DNA of 64,000 bases from Acidithiobacillus sp. Its GTDB lineage: Bacteria > Pseudomonadota > Gammaproteobacteria > Acidithiobacillales > Acidithiobacillaceae. The notes under the pieces were generated by a model. That model was given only the letters and a program-made list of their open reading frames with translations, ran no database searches and was not told the origin of the DNA. Below, piece by piece: positions 39,409 to 48,668 of the stretch. Position 1 is the first letter of the stretch. Each line of letters opens with the position of its first letter. The position numbers and the translations under genes were made by a program. Where the stretch lies: assembly GCA_028697715.1 (NCBI GenBank), contig JAQVDS010000011.1:1-64000 (forward strand). The letters are read 5' to 3'.

Positions 39409-39851
39409 CGCTGGCGGCGCCAGTAAGGCGCCAGCAGGCGGGCTTCCGGTACCTCTTCGAGAATGGCGGCGGGGATTTCCACGGTCAGGCCAGGACGTGC
39501 GCGGATACTCACCCAAAGCAGATTCATGCGCAGGTTGAGGTCGGCAAAGACCACCCAATTCTGATAGCGCTGCAAGACGCCGCCCACCAGACGCAGGGTG
39601 CGCAGTTGCCGTTCGCTGCTGTAGCGCCGCAAACCGGGGAAGATCATACGAAAGTCGGCAAGCAGGTGGCCGTACTCATCGCGGCTCGGGACCCGCTGCC
39701 ACAACGGCCCGTCGGCCTCCAGCCGGCCCCAGGGCAAGGCAGCAGGCAGAGCAGCGGAGGCCGGGACCAGGAAGGTACCGGCCTGCGCGCAAGGCTTATC
39801 CCGGGAAGCGGGCAACGTCCTTTTGGATGATTTTACGGGCGGCTTCGACAC
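39405..39851 (-). CDS. Hypothetical protein
   Basis: I do not recognise this family. The frame codes for up to 148 residues, rich in Leu and Arg, with no signal peptide or membrane helix. The C-terminal 110 residues (from about PWGRLEADG) look like real protein, while the first 38 overlap the end of ppa by 56 bases and may be artefact. No good ribosome site was found, and a TTG at 39737 is one alternative. Its end overlaps clpA by 4 bases, tail to tail. Confidence 0.5.
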   Translation of the reverse strand: MSKPPVKSSKRTLPASRDKPCAQAGTFLVPASAALPAALPWGRLEADGPLWQRVPSRDEYGHLLADFRMIFPGLRRYSSERQLRTLRLVGGVLQRYQNWVVFADLNLRMNLLWVSIRARPGLTVEIPAAILEEVPEARLLAPYWRRQR

Positions 39852-40320
39852 CGGACCAATCCTTGAGTTTTACCCATTTGCCGGGCTCGAGATCCTTATA
39901 GTGCTCAAAGAAATGCCGCACCTGATCAAGTAGGGACTGCGGCAAATCCTTGACGTCCCTGATCGCCTCATAACCGGGTGCGATCTTGGCATGGGGCACG
40001 GCAATCACCTTCATGTCCAGGCCGTGCTCATCTTCCATCGTCAACACGCCTACCGGACGGGCACGCAGGACCGTGCCGGGCGCCACCGGCTGCGGGGAAA
40101 CGACCAACACATCCGTGGGATCACCATCGTCCGACAGGGTATTGGGGATGAAGCCATAGTTCAGCGGATAGTGCATGGCGGTAAAGAGAAAACGATCGAC
40201 AAAGACGGCTTCCGACGCCTTGTCGACCTCATACTTGATGCTGGAGCCTTGCGGAATCTCGATGACGACGTTGATATCATCGGGAACGGCCTTGCCGGCG
40301 GGGATTTCCTTCAACTTCAT
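39796..40320 (-). CDS. ppa: Inorganic pyrophosphatase
   Basis: Soluble family I pyrophosphatase that hydrolyses PPi from biosynthesis. The 174 residues include the metal-binding signature DDGDPTD (64-70) and YPLNYGFIP. The ATG at 40320 overlaps the kdsB stop (ATGA). PPi release by KdsB and other synthetases makes the pairing sensible, though ppa is a housekeeping gene. Confidence 0.95.
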   Translation of the reverse strand: MKLKEIPAGKAVPDDINVVIEIPQGSSIKYEVDKASEAVFVDRFLFTAMHYPLNYGFIPNTLSDDGDPTDVLVVSPQPVAPGTVLRARPVGVLTMEDEHGLDMKVIAVPHAKIAPGYEAIRDVKDLPQSLLDQVRHFFEHYKDLEPGKWVKLKDWSGVEAARKIIQKDVARFPG

Positions 40321-41093
40321 GCAGAACACTCCTCCTGGATGGAAAATGCGGCCCGCACGCGGGCCAGATCCGCGGGGGTATCGACCCCAATCGGCGGAAC
40401 AACATCGCTACAGCATACCCGAATTCGGTATCCGCGTTCGAGTATCCGCAGTTGCTCCAACGATTCTAGCTCTTCCAGGGCCGAGCGCGGCCAGCGCGCA
40501 TACTCCTGCAGAAAGCCAGCGCGATAGGCATAGAGGCCAAGATGTCGCCAGTGCTGGCCCGTGGGCAATTCGGCGCCTTGCGCCAACGGGTAGCGATCAC
40601 GCTCCCAGGGAATGGGGGCCCGGGAGAAATACAAGGCATCCTTGGCGGCGTTCAGCACCACCTTGACGGCGTGGGGGTCGACCAGTTCTTCCCAGTGGGT
40701 CAGGGGCACCGCCGCTGTGGCTACCATCAGAGCCGGCTCTTCGGCAAGGGCGGCAGCCACCGCATGTATCAGTGTCGCCGGCATTTGCGGTTCATCGCCC
40801 TGCAGATTGACGATGATTTCGTCCGCCGGCAATCCGAGAATCTGAACCGCCTCGGCCAGGCGCTCGCTACCGCAACGGTGACGTGAATCGGTCTGTACCG
40901 CCTCACCGCCATATGCGCGCACTGCCGCCAGGATCTGCTCGTCGTCTGCCGCTACCACCACGCGTCCGGCGCCACTGGTCAAGGCACAACGCCGCACCCT
41001 CTCGATCATTGGCAATCCGGCAATAGGCAGGAGCATTTTTCCCGGAAGGCGGGAAGACGCCATGCGCGCTGGGATGAGAACGGTAAAGCTCAC
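40317..41093 (-). CDS. kdsB: 3-deoxy-manno-octulosonate cytidylyltransferase
   Basis: Activates Kdo as CMP-Kdo for lipopolysaccharide inner core. The 258 residues show [15 protein letters not shown] at the N terminus, the motif [15 protein letters not shown] and NLQGDEP. The start is GTG at 41093, overlapping the stop of the preceding small gene (GTGA). The frame upstream is that gene's shadow. Confidence 0.95.
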   Translation of the reverse strand: MSFTVLIPARMASSRLPGKMLLPIAGLPMIERVRRCALTSGAGRVVVAADDEQILAAVRAYGGEAVQTDSRHRCGSERLAEAVQILGLPADEIIVNLQGDEPQMPATLIHAVAAALAEEPALMVATAAVPLTHWEELVDPHAVKVVLNAAKDALYFSRAPIPWERDRYPLAQGAELPTGQHWRHLGLYAYRAGFLQEYARWPRSALEELESLEQLRILERGYRIRVCCSDVVPPIGVDTPADLARVRAAFSIQEECSA

Positions 41094-41272
41094 TTGCTTT
41101 CGCCATCCAACGGCTCCGCCTCTTCCAGCAGGAGGACCGGAATGCCATCGCGGACAGGAAAGCGCAATCTGCAGCGATGACAGCAAAGGGCGCGCTGCTC
41201 TGCGCAAGGCAGGAGGGGGCCTTTACAGGCCGGACAGGCGAGCAGGTCGAGTAAACGGCGATCGATTTTCAC
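41090..41272 (-). CDS. ycaR: Trm112-like zinc-ribbon protein (YcaR)
   Basis: A 60-residue protein with LLDLLACPACKGPL and CHRCRLRFPVRDGIPVLL. The two CxxC pairs would bind zinc, and the layout matches the Trm112/UPF0434 family found between lpxK and kdsB. Function in bacteria is unclear. The GTG at 41272 has GAGGAG upstream and overlaps the lpxK stop. Confidence 0.88.
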   Translation of the reverse strand: MKIDRRLLDLLACPACKGPLLPCAEQRALCCHRCRLRFPVRDGIPVLLLEEAEPLDGESK

Positions 41273-42270
41273 TGTGGACTCCTCAAGGTAGCCAGCCGCT
41301 GATCGAGCCAGTGGTTGAAAGATGGCTCCCAGTGGATGCCGATCTCCAGCACCCAGACCTCCGGGAGACCAGTCAACTGCGCGCATTTTACGGCATCCTT
41401 GCGGGTGATGACGAGGGGAGCGGGTATATCCACCAGATCCTGCTGGCGAAAAACGTGATGGTCGGGGAAGGAATGCAGAGTTACCTGCGCCCCCAGACCC
41501 GTCAATGTCCGCTGAAAACGCTCAGGACGGGCGATACCCGTAACGGCATGGAGGTGGCGATTACGCAACGCCTGCAACGGTAGTTCCTGCACGGGATCGT
41601 GCAGGGGCACCAAGCGCGTAACCTGCTGCTCGAAGCGAAAACAGGGCTGTTCGATACCCACGAGGTCTGCGCTGCCAGCGGCGGCGGGATCGCAGAGCAG
41701 GGCATCGGCGGTCAGCAGAGCCGTTTTCGCCTCGCGCAGGGGACCGGACGGCAGGCAACGCCCATTACCCAGGGGTCTTTCCCCTTGCAGCAGGAGGAGG
41801 GAAAGACTGGGTTGCAGGGCAAGATGCTGAAAACCATCATCGAGAACGACGATGTCGTGCCCAGCATTGGCGGCAGCCAAGATGCCGGCATGGCGGCGGC
41901 GACTGAGAAAGACCGGAGCTATGCTGCGCAGCAGCAGGGGCTCGTCGCCGGCACGGGCGGGAGAATCGTCCGGAAGCACGGCATAGGGCTCCTGCGGTGG
42001 GTGCGCGCCATAACCGCGGCTGATGGCGGCTGGGTGCCAGGAGTGGCGTTGCAGGTAGCGGAGCAAAGCCATCGTCATCGGGGTTTTCGCGCTCCCTCCC
42101 ACGTTGAGATTGCCCACGACAATACTCGGCAAGGCTCCGGGCAGGCGCCTCGCCCGTGCGCGCCGCCGCGCTGCCAAGGCGCAATAGATGGCACCCAAGG
42201 GGCGCAGGAGATCGGCACCGACGCCACCGGCGTACCACTGCCGCTCCAGCTCCTGGCGCCAGCTCAGCAA
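41269..42270 (-). CDS. lpxK: Tetraacyldisaccharide 4'-kinase LpxK
   Basis: Inner-membrane kinase that adds the 4'-phosphate to lipid A disaccharide. Visible are VVGNLNVGGSAKTP, AISRGYGA, AGDEP, VLDDGFQH, and the GNGRCLPSGPLRE segment. The P-loop is unusual: the residue before the lysine is Ala61, where Gly is typical. The start is uncertain. I used the TTG at 42270, giving 333 residues, a normal length; the open frame continues far upstream but there is only a shadow of the preceding gene. No clear ribosome site was seen. Confidence 0.85.
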   Translation of the reverse strand: MLSWRQELERQWYAGGVGADLLRPLGAIYCALAARRRARARRLPGALPSIVVGNLNVGGSAKTPMTMALLRYLQRHSWHPAAISRGYGAHPPQEPYAVLPDDSPARAGDEPLLLRSIAPVFLSRRRHAGILAAANAGHDIVVLDDGFQHLALQPSLSLLLLQGERPLGNGRCLPSGPLREAKTALLTADALLCDPAAAGSADLVGIEQPCFRFEQQVTRLVPLHDPVQELPLQALRNRHLHAVTGIARPERFQRTLTGLGAQVTLHSFPDHHVFRQQDLVDIPAPLVITRKDAVKCAQLTGLPEVWVLEIGIHWEPSFNHWLDQRLATLRSPQ

Positions 42271-42277
42271 AGCGGGC

Positions 42278-43423
42278 TTACCAATCGAAGACCCGTTGCA
42301 GGAACTCCGGCAAGCGCTCCCCGGCCGCGCGACGCTCCTGCCAGAAATAGCGCCGGTAGGCATCGGCCTCTTCCCGCGCCGCAATGGGCTCCGCCAACAC
42401 GGACGCCCAGTGCTGGAGCACCGCGGCGGGCTGGGCCAATTTGCGCGGCTCGGCGGCCAGGGTACTGGGCAGCGCCCATTGCAGGCCCAAGCCCTGACTG
42501 AGAGGACGCCCACCGGCAAAGATTTGCCATAACTGCATAGCACCGACAGCGAGGAGGTGCACAGCGTCACAGGCGGCCGCCAGGGCGGGGTGCCAGCGCG
42601 CTTCGTCCACCCGCAGGATACTGCCCACCTCCACCTGCTCTCGTCGCCACTTGGACAAGACTGGCAGACTCGCTGCTGCACCAGCACCTTCGAGAAAAAG
42701 CAGGCCACGCCGGCGCAGCGGCGAGTTCTGCCAAGCGCTCGTCCAGGCGGTCCAGTCCCCGGGCTGCAGGCCCGTCACCCAAAACAGGGCATCGCCCTGG
42801 CTGCCCAGGATCAGATTACGAAAATTGGGTTCCACCTGCGCTACCGTCACCAGCGTGAGGAAATCCACCGGCTCCTGCAGTCCGACATCACGGGCGAGTG
42901 ACTCCCACTGCTGATATTGCCTCTGACTGCGTGGGTAAACGGCCTCCCAGGGAGTGAGGCCGATAGCCCCCGTGGGTGGGGCGGCGATCGCCAAGGCAGG
43001 GGTATGCTTCTCTTCGAGCAATCTCGCCAGGGCAGGACTGGGCACTCGACCCAAGCCCAGATAGCGCAGGGGACGCAGCCGCTCCAGGGTGGTAGCCAGG
43101 GCACGGGGATGGGCGCTGGGGCCAAAACCGTAGCCGAGACGCTCAATGCCCGCCGTGCTCTCCGGGAACAGCGTCGCATCTTCCCGCTCGAAGGTCAGAA
43201 TCATGCGCAGATCGCGGCGCTTGTCACTGATCGCTCGACAGAGCTCGACGCCCAGCCGCAGATCGTCATGCTCGCTGCCGCCCTGTAACCACAACACGGG
43301 ACCGCGATCCCCAGGTAGCCTCAGTCCCCCCAAGCGGGCGTTGGCCTGGGCCAGACGTCCCGCCCGAGCATCCTGCCAGCTCGCCCAGCGGGCACGCCAA
43401 TAATTGGCTCCGTAATAACTCAT
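42278..43423 (-). CDS. Divergent WaaA/KdtA-like glycosyltransferase
   Basis: A 381-residue protein between a DUF374 acyltransferase and lpxK, where Kdo transferase (WaaA) is often found. The N-terminal half resembles the WaaA N-terminal domain (GPVLWLQGGSEHDDL, ILTFE). However, the canonical HxxSVGE motif is absent (it reads QGGSEHDD), and the C-terminal GGHNPLEPA signature of WaaA is not seen. Activity is therefore doubtful, and it may be a paralogue with another job. The ATG at 43423 overlaps the preceding stop. Confidence 0.55.
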   Translation of the reverse strand: MSYYGANYWRARWASWQDARAGRLAQANARLGGLRLPGDRGPVLWLQGGSEHDDLRLGVELCRAISDKRRDLRMILTFEREDATLFPESTAGIERLGYGFGPSAHPRALATTLERLRPLRYLGLGRVPSPALARLLEEKHTPALAIAAPPTGAIGLTPWEAVYPRSQRQYQQWESLARDVGLQEPVDFLTLVTVAQVEPNFRNLILGSQGDALFWVTGLQPGDWTAWTSAWQNSPLRRRGLLFLEGAGAAASLPVLSKWRREQVEVGSILRVDEARWHPALAAACDAVHLLAVGAMQLWQIFAGGRPLSQGLGLQWALPSTLAAEPRKLAQPAAVLQHWASVLAEPIAAREEADAYRRYFWQERRAAGERLPEFLQRVFDW

Positions 43424-44103
43424 CCCTGCCATCCTTCTTCGACCCGCTCCATTATGCGGTCCGCACGCTGCCGCTGGGCCCGCATCTCGTCCTCCAGCTT
43501 CCGTTGCAGAGCGAGCATCTCGGCCGGGGAGGCGTCGGTCGCAATGTACATCGGCTCCCCCCAAAGCACCACGGCGCGACTACCGGGCAGAGGAAAGAGA
43601 AAGTGGTCCCAACTCGCAAAGCGACGTCCCCAGCGCGCCGAAAAGGTAACCGGAACAACCGGAAGCCCGGTCCAACGCGCCAACTCCAGCACCCCCGCCT
43701 GCAATTGCTCACGGGGCCCGCGTGGGCCATCCGGGGTGATCGCCAGATCGTAGCCTTCCCGCGCCGCGCGCAGCATACCCTTGGCCCCCTTCAAGGCACC
43801 ACGCCGACTGGACCCGCGTACGGCCTCATAGCCCCAGTGCGACATCACCTGGGCGATCAGTTCACCGTCGCGATGCTCGCTGATCAGAATTTTCACCCTT
43901 TGTCCGCCTATCCGCCGGTAGGCCGCCGGAATCAGGGCGAGACGCCCATGCCAGAAAGCCAAAATGATGGGCTGCCCGGATTCGCGCAATGCACGAATGC
44001 GGTCGGCGCCCTCTTCCTGCCAGCGCAGACTTTGGGCAACACCTCTTAGCACCAAGGCAGCCAGCGCGGCGGCGCGGGACTGCCAGCGCCCTGCCAGGCG
44101 CAC
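43420..44103 (-). CDS. DUF374 lysophospholipid acyltransferase family protein
   Basis: 227 residues with one N-terminal hydrophobic segment. The family motifs are LAFWHGRL, ISEHRDGELIA, RGSSRRGALKG, and ITPDGPRGPRE. The HxxxxD-like feature expected of acyltransferases is in SEHRDGE/WHGR. DUF374 proteins are usually near waaA and are linked to lipid A or phospholipid acylation. Substrate unknown. GTG start, 3 bases after exbD. Confidence 0.75.
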   Translation of the reverse strand: MRLAGRWQSRAAALAALVLRGVAQSLRWQEEGADRIRALRESGQPIILAFWHGRLALIPAAYRRIGGQRVKILISEHRDGELIAQVMSHWGYEAVRGSSRRGALKGAKGMLRAAREGYDLAITPDGPRGPREQLQAGVLELARWTGLPVVPVTFSARWGRRFASWDHFLFPLPGSRAVVLWGEPMYIATDASPAEMLALQRKLEDEMRAQRQRADRIMERVEEGWQG

Positions 44104-44106
44104 GGC

Positions 44107-44523
44107 TCAGCGTCCTGCCGGACTCAGGGTCGCGAAACTGATGCGCGTCAAACCTGCCGCCTGGGCCGCATCGAGAACGTCGATCACATACTGCTGAGTG
44201 GCGTCCTTGTCGGCACGCAAGACGATGACACGCTCCGGATCTTCGGCAGCCAGGGCCTTGAGGCGGGGCAGCAGATCGCTCATCGACAGGCCATGGCCGT
44301 CGATGGCCACTTGCCCCGTCGCACTCAGATCGATGGTGATGGGGGTTTTTGGTTCGCCCCTGGCGGCTTGCTGCGCCTTGGGTAACTGCATCGAGATGTG
44401 ACTGTGCCGCACAAAGCTCGTGGTAACCATGAAAAAGAGCAGCAGCACCAGGACGATGTCGACCATGGAGATCACGTTGATCTCCGGCTCCTCATTCCTT
44501 CCACCCCGCGAGCGAAAATTCAT
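44107..44523 (-). CDS. exbD: ExbD/TolR biopolymer transport protein
   Basis: 138 residues with one N-terminal helix (about 19-38) containing the proton-path Asp (ISMVDIVLVLLLFFM), then a periplasmic domain. It partners ExbB to use the proton gradient for TonB- or Tol-dependent work. Start overlaps exbB. Neither TonB nor the rest of the Tol system is in the window. Confidence 0.9.
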   Translation of the reverse strand: MNFRSRGGRNEEPEINVISMVDIVLVLLLFFMVTTSFVRHSHISMQLPKAQQAARGEPKTPITIDLSATGQVAIDGHGLSMSDLLPRLKALAAEDPERVIVLRADKDATQQYVIDVLDAAQAAGLTRISFATLSPAGR

Positions 44524-45137
44524 GATTTTCCGCCTGCCAGCAAGTTGACCAGTTTCAAGACATCCTTCTCGGTAGCCAGCACCAGCACCTCCACACGCCC
44601 GCGGAAATATCGATAAAAGAGCAGACTGGGGATGGCGACGATCAGGCCCGCCGCAGTGGTGATCAACGCCTCGGCTATGCCGCCCGCCAGGGCCTTGGGA
44701 TCGCCCATACCCACCGCACCAATGGCAGCAAAAGCATGCATGATGCCGAAGACTGTACCGAGTAGGCCGAGCAGCGGCGCGACACCGGCAATACTGCCCA
44801 AGAAGTTCAGGTAGCGATCGAGATGCGCCATTTCGTGGCGCCCGGCGTCCTCGACGGCCTCTTTGATGGCATCTCGTGGCTGCCCCACCTGCTGCAGGGC
44901 AACCAGAAGAATACGTGCCAGGGGCGTGTCGTTTTCATAGAGCTGCTTGACGGCTTGCGGCAGTTTCCCCGCTTCCACCATGTCGGCAACCCGCTCGACC
45001 AGACCCGGCGGCACAACCCGCGCCCGCCGCAGCACCCAGAAGCGATTACCGACGATGGCCAGGGCCAGAATCGCGGCCAAAATGAGGATGGGCAGCACAA
45101 AACCGCCCAGGCTGAACAACTCTACGAGATCTCGCAC
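44520..45137 (-). CDS. exbB: MotA/TolQ/ExbB proton channel protein
   Basis: 205 residues with three membrane helices (about 10-30, 110-132 and 153-178). The conserved segment GVAPLLGLLGTVFGIMHAF precedes ALITTAAGLIVAIPSLLFY. With ExbD it forms the proton-driven energiser. The comEC-exbB-exbD-lpxK-kdsB order is a common proteobacterial arrangement. Confidence 0.92.
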   Translation of the reverse strand: MRDLVELFSLGGFVLPILILAAILALAIVGNRFWVLRRARVVPPGLVERVADMVEAGKLPQAVKQLYENDTPLARILLVALQQVGQPRDAIKEAVEDAGRHEMAHLDRYLNFLGSIAGVAPLLGLLGTVFGIMHAFAAIGAVGMGDPKALAGGIAEALITTAAGLIVAIPSLLFYRYFRGRVEVLVLATEKDVLKLVNLLAGGKS

Positions 45138-45170
45138 GCAACACTCCCGCCAGATAACTTACGGGAAGCG

Positions 45171-45179
45171 ACTATAGCA
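45171..45179 (-). promoter_or_regulatory. Possible extended -10 promoter for exbB
   Basis: TGCTATAGT on the minus strand is an extended -10 element 34 bases before the exbB start. No good -35 is seen at the normal distance. Confidence 0.3.
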
Positions 45180-45235
45180 TAAGCACCAGATTTGCCGAGA
45201 ACCTTTCTGTTACGCTTGGTGAGCAAGAGCGGGGA

Positions 45236-47425
45236 TCAGGCCAACTCCCAGTACGGGCGGGGACGCGCGGCCTGTGGCAGATGCAAGCTGCCGTCTTGCC
45301 AATACCAGGACAGCCCTTGGTCTTCGCCGAGATAGCGGATGCTGGCATAGGGGTACTGGTGCAGCAAGGCATGGCGTTGCCAAGCATCCCAGGTATAGGG
45401 TGCAAAAATCAGCTTGGGAGCAATGGCAAAATGTGCGGCAAATAAACGTTTTTCCGTTGCCTCGTCCATATCCCCCAAAATCAATACCCGCCCGGCATCG
45501 AGGCTGAGCACGCAAGGCTGCACTGGGGCGAAGTGCAGGGCTCGGCCACCGGCGATGACACCGCCGGCACACGCACGTAGGGGTCGATTGGCTGCCCCCA
45601 GGCGATTGCCAACCGGAATCAGGGTCTCTGTAGCAGCCGGCAAGGGCTGCGGCAGGCTCAGATCACCAAGCACCCAAACGCGCAGACGACTCTGTCCAGA
45701 TTTCTGCAACTGGGCTGCGAGCAGTGGTGTCAGGGCTCGCTGATCCGGGCGAAGCCAGAGGTTGGCGGTGTAGAGTCCCGTCTCCCGGCCAGAGTGCCAG
45801 AACAACGCCATTCCCTTGCCCACTGGCAGTTCCTCCAGGCGAAAGCCATCCGGCACCGGTCCCGGCGCCAGGAGGGGTACAAAACCGAGATAGGCCAGAT
45901 TCCGTCCCGGCCAGTAGCGCGGCAGCAGGAGCAACGCAAAGAGTATGGCGCTGGCGAGTGCCGCCCAGAAGCGCCCCGGGGTCACCGTCAGCAGGGCCCA
46001 GGGCCAATGGCGCAGCCAGTCGAGCATGGCGGTTACGGCCTGCATTTCCAGGGCCACGAGGCGAAAGAGCAGGCGGTAACCCAGTTCCCAGTCCAGCAGC
46101 GAGAAGGCTGCGCCGAGCAAGGCCAAGGGCACGGCAAGCAGCTCGATCAGCGGTATCACCAGTAGATTAGCCAGCGGCGAGATCAGCGAGATGCTGCCAA
46201 AGAGGAAGGCAAGCAGCGGCAGCAGCAGGATCGAGACCCGCCACTGCGCCGCCAGGGCCTGGCGCCACTGACCTTCCTCCATACCCAGACTGATCAACAC
46301 AGCCACCGCCAGGATCGACAGCCAGTAGCCCAGATCGATGACCTGCCCCGGATCGAGCACGGCCATCATCGCCGCGCTGAAGGCAAGGCCGGACCACGCC
46401 GCATGGCGGCGGCCCAGCAAAGCTGCCACGCTGGCGGCGGTAATCATCCAGGCAGCGCGCTCCCCCGGACTTTGCATGCCCGCCAAGTAAGCATATGTCC
46501 AGGCTACCGGGATGGCCGCCAGGAGCGCCGCCTGCTGCGCTGGCCAACGGCGGACGAGGGCCGGAACACGGCGCCAGAGGGAGCGCCAGAGCCAGAGAAA
46601 AAAGCCGGTGATGACGGCCACATGGGAACCGGAAATCACCAACAGGTGAGCGGTACCTGTATCTCGGTAGATCTGCCAGACGCTTGGGGGAAGCTGGTTG
46701 CCGATACCCACCGTCAGGGCCTGCACGTAACCCGCCCAAACCCGCGGCAGGGCGGCGTTACTGGCCTGTACCACGCGGCTGCGCCATTTTGCGAGCAAGT
46801 CCAGAGGATGCCAGGAAGAGGCTGGCAGGGGCGTGGCGGAGACGATCTTGCCCACACCCAGCAAACCCTGCCAGAAACGCTGGCGTGGCAGATCGACAAA
46901 GGCGCTGTGGCGCAGGGTCTGTAGCGATTCCGAGCGGATTTCCAGGCACCAGCGTTGGCCGGTGATCGGGGCTTCGGGTAGGGCTCCGTGCAGCTCGACC
47001 AGAGAAGGCATACGCGCCATCAGCGCCGCCGGCTCGGCACGCTCCGGCGCCAGGTGGAGACGCCACTGACCGCGCTGCTCCTGCGGGATATCCGCAATGC
47101 GCCCTGTGATAGTCAGCGATTGCCCGGCGGGGAGGATTCTTTCGAGCAAGTGCCGCGCCTGTAATCCAGTAATCAGAAAGGCCAAAGCGACGGCTGCGGG
47201 CAACAGCGCCTGATGCCAGCGCCAGGCCAAGAGGAGAAAAAGCAGTAGCGCTAGGCCGACTGGTAGTTGCGCTGGCAGTACGCTAACGGTCTGAAAGAGA
47301 ATCACACCGGCCAGCAACGCCAGCGACACGGCGAGCAGCCCTGGCCAGGATTTGGACCAGCGCGCGAGACTCGCTAGACTAAGCCCTCTTTGTCCCGACA
47401 GGATTCCCTTTGCACCTGCCCGCAT
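45236..47425 (-). CDS. comEC: ComEC/Rec2-family DNA-uptake protein with degenerate C terminus
   Basis: A 729-residue inner-membrane protein with many hydrophobic helices and the competence domain (about 200-470, with LLVISGSHVAVITGFF). This family moves single-stranded DNA inward during transformation. The C-terminal part (about 520-729) sits where the metallo-beta-lactamase domain belongs, but neither DVGQGD nor the HxHxDH metal motif is present. VGKGMALFWHSG replaces the start of that domain. DNA-degrading activity is thus doubtful. The start overlaps the divergent DUF2062 gene by 16 bases. Confidence 0.82.
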   Translation of the reverse strand: MRAGAKGILSGQRGLSLASLARWSKSWPGLLAVSLALLAGVILFQTVSVLPAQLPVGLALLLFLLLAWRWHQALLPAAVALAFLITGLQARHLLERILPAGQSLTITGRIADIPQEQRGQWRLHLAPERAEPAALMARMPSLVELHGALPEAPITGQRWCLEIRSESLQTLRHSAFVDLPRQRFWQGLLGVGKIVSATPLPASSWHPLDLLAKWRSRVVQASNAALPRVWAGYVQALTVGIGNQLPPSVWQIYRDTGTAHLLVISGSHVAVITGFFLWLWRSLWRRVPALVRRWPAQQAALLAAIPVAWTYAYLAGMQSPGERAAWMITAASVAALLGRRHAAWSGLAFSAAMMAVLDPGQVIDLGYWLSILAVAVLISLGMEEGQWRQALAAQWRVSILLLPLLAFLFGSISLISPLANLLVIPLIELLAVPLALLGAAFSLLDWELGYRLLFRLVALEMQAVTAMLDWLRHWPWALLTVTPGRFWAALASAILFALLLLPRYWPGRNLAYLGFVPLLAPGPVPDGFRLEELPVGKGMALFWHSGRETGLYTANLWLRPDQRALTPLLAAQLQKSGQSRLRVWVLGDLSLPQPLPAATETLIPVGNRLGAANRPLRACAGGVIAGGRALHFAPVQPCVLSLDAGRVLILGDMDEATEKRLFAAHFAIAPKLIFAPYTWDAWQRHALLHQYPYASIRYLGEDQGLSWYWQDGSLHLPQAARPRPYWELA

Positions 47426-47982
47426 TTCTTCGCCTCCCGAGCCGTGAGGAAATCCTCCGCAAACGCCCTCTGGGACGTTTCACGCACTATCTGACCCACA
47501 GTGCCTACTGGCAACTGAAGCGCAGCAATCTGGCCCGGGCAGGCGCTTTGGGCACCTTTATCGGTACCCTACCCTATTTTGGGCACGAACTCACGATTCT
47601 CATTCTGTGTCTGGTCCTGCACCGCTGGCGGCGCATCGACGTCAATGTGCCCCTGGCGATGCTCCTGCCCTTTATCGTCACCGGCCCGCTCACCATCGTC
47701 GAGGTATTCTACGCCTCCTATCAGCTCGGCTACTGGCTTCTGCAGCAGGTGCACCTGGCCCCGGCCATCACCATCCATTATGCCGACATCCAGCGCCTGG
47801 TGCATGGCAACATGGGATTGCTGTCCATGGGAGACCGCCTGTGGCACGCCTACTGGGTCACCTGGATCGGCAGCATTCCCTTGGGTGCCACTCTCGCCGC
47901 CATCGTCTACGCCGGCATACTGCTCGGCTGGCGCGCATGGATCAACTGGCGCCTGTTTCGTCGCCGGCAAAACCGCAACTAG
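47410..47982 (+). CDS. DUF2062 membrane protein
   Basis: 190 residues with about three membrane helices (40-60, 75-95 and 145-165) and the DUF2062 features GTFIGTLPYFGHEL and VPLAMLLPFIVTGPLT. Function is unknown. The TTG start has AGGA 6 bases ahead. It is divergent from comEC with overlapping 5' ends, and its end overlaps lolD tail to tail by 4 bases. Confidence 0.8.
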   Translation: MHLPAFLRLPSREEILRKRPLGRFTHYLTHSAYWQLKRSNLARAGALGTFIGTLPYFGHELTILILCLVLHRWRRIDVNVPLAMLLPFIVTGPLTIVEVFYASYQLGYWLLQQVHLAPAITIHYADIQRLVHGNMGLLSMGDRLWHAYWVTWIGSIPLGATLAAIVYAGILLGWRAWINWRLFRRRQNRN

Positions 47983-48668
47983 GGAGCAGCACTATCCTGT
48001 AGAGCACCATCGCGCAAGTGCAGCACCCGCGCCATGCGTTCCGCCAGGGCGGGCTCATGGGTTACCACCACCATGGCCGTTCCCAGCTCGGCATTGAGGT
48101 CGAGCATCAGCGCGTGCACCGCCTCGGCAGCGGTCCGGTCGAGATTTCCCGTAGGTTCGTCGGCAAGGAGCAAGGCTGGTCGGGTCACCAGGGCACGCGC
48201 CAGGGCCACGCGTTGGCGTTCCCCACCGGAGAGCATCCCCGGCTTGTGCTGATAGCGTTGCCCCAATCCCACCCGATCAAGCAGTTCCTTGGCCCAGGGC
48301 TCGCCTGCGGCCCGCTTCTCCCGGCGGATGAGCAAGGGCAGTAGCACATTCTCCAGGGCAGTAAACTCCGGCAACAGGCGATGCAGCTGATAGACGAAAC
48401 CGATGCTCCGATTGCGCAGGCGACTGCGCTCCGCCTCCCCCAGGCGGTAGAGATCCTGCCCCAACACCTGCACAATGCCATCACTGGGGCGCTCCAGGCC
48501 GCCCATCAGGTGCATCAGCGTACTTTTACCTTGTCCCGAGGCGCCGACGATGCCCAGACGTTCGCCGCGGCGCAGCTCCAGATTGACGTCGCGCAGCACC
48601 TCCAGGCGTCCCGCGCCGAAGCTGTAGCCATGACGCAGGTGTTCCACCTGCAAGACGAGATCACTCAT
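47979..48668 (-). CDS. lolD: Lipoprotein-releasing ABC transporter ATPase LolD
   Basis: 229 residues with Walker A GASGQGKST, signature LSGGERQRVALARAL, Walker B LLLADEPTGNLD and the following switch His. It supplies ATP energy to extract outer-membrane lipoproteins from the inner membrane. It overlaps lolC by 8 bases. Confidence 0.93.
   Translation of the reverse strand: MSDLVLQVEHLRHGYSFGAGRLEVLRDVNLELRRGERLGIVGASGQGKSTLMHLMGGLERPSDGIVQVLGQDLYRLGEAERSRLRNRSIGFVYQLHRLLPEFTALENVLLPLLIRREKRAAGEPWAKELLDRVGLGQRYQHKPGMLSGGERQRVALARALVTRPALLLADEPTGNLDRTAAEAVHALMLDLNAELGTAMVVVTHEPALAERMARVLHLRDGALQDSAAP

Noticed and set aside
42271-42708. N-terminal extension of lpxK by 146 codons
   Set aside because: It lies in another frame of the WaaA-like gene, and LpxK has normal length without it.
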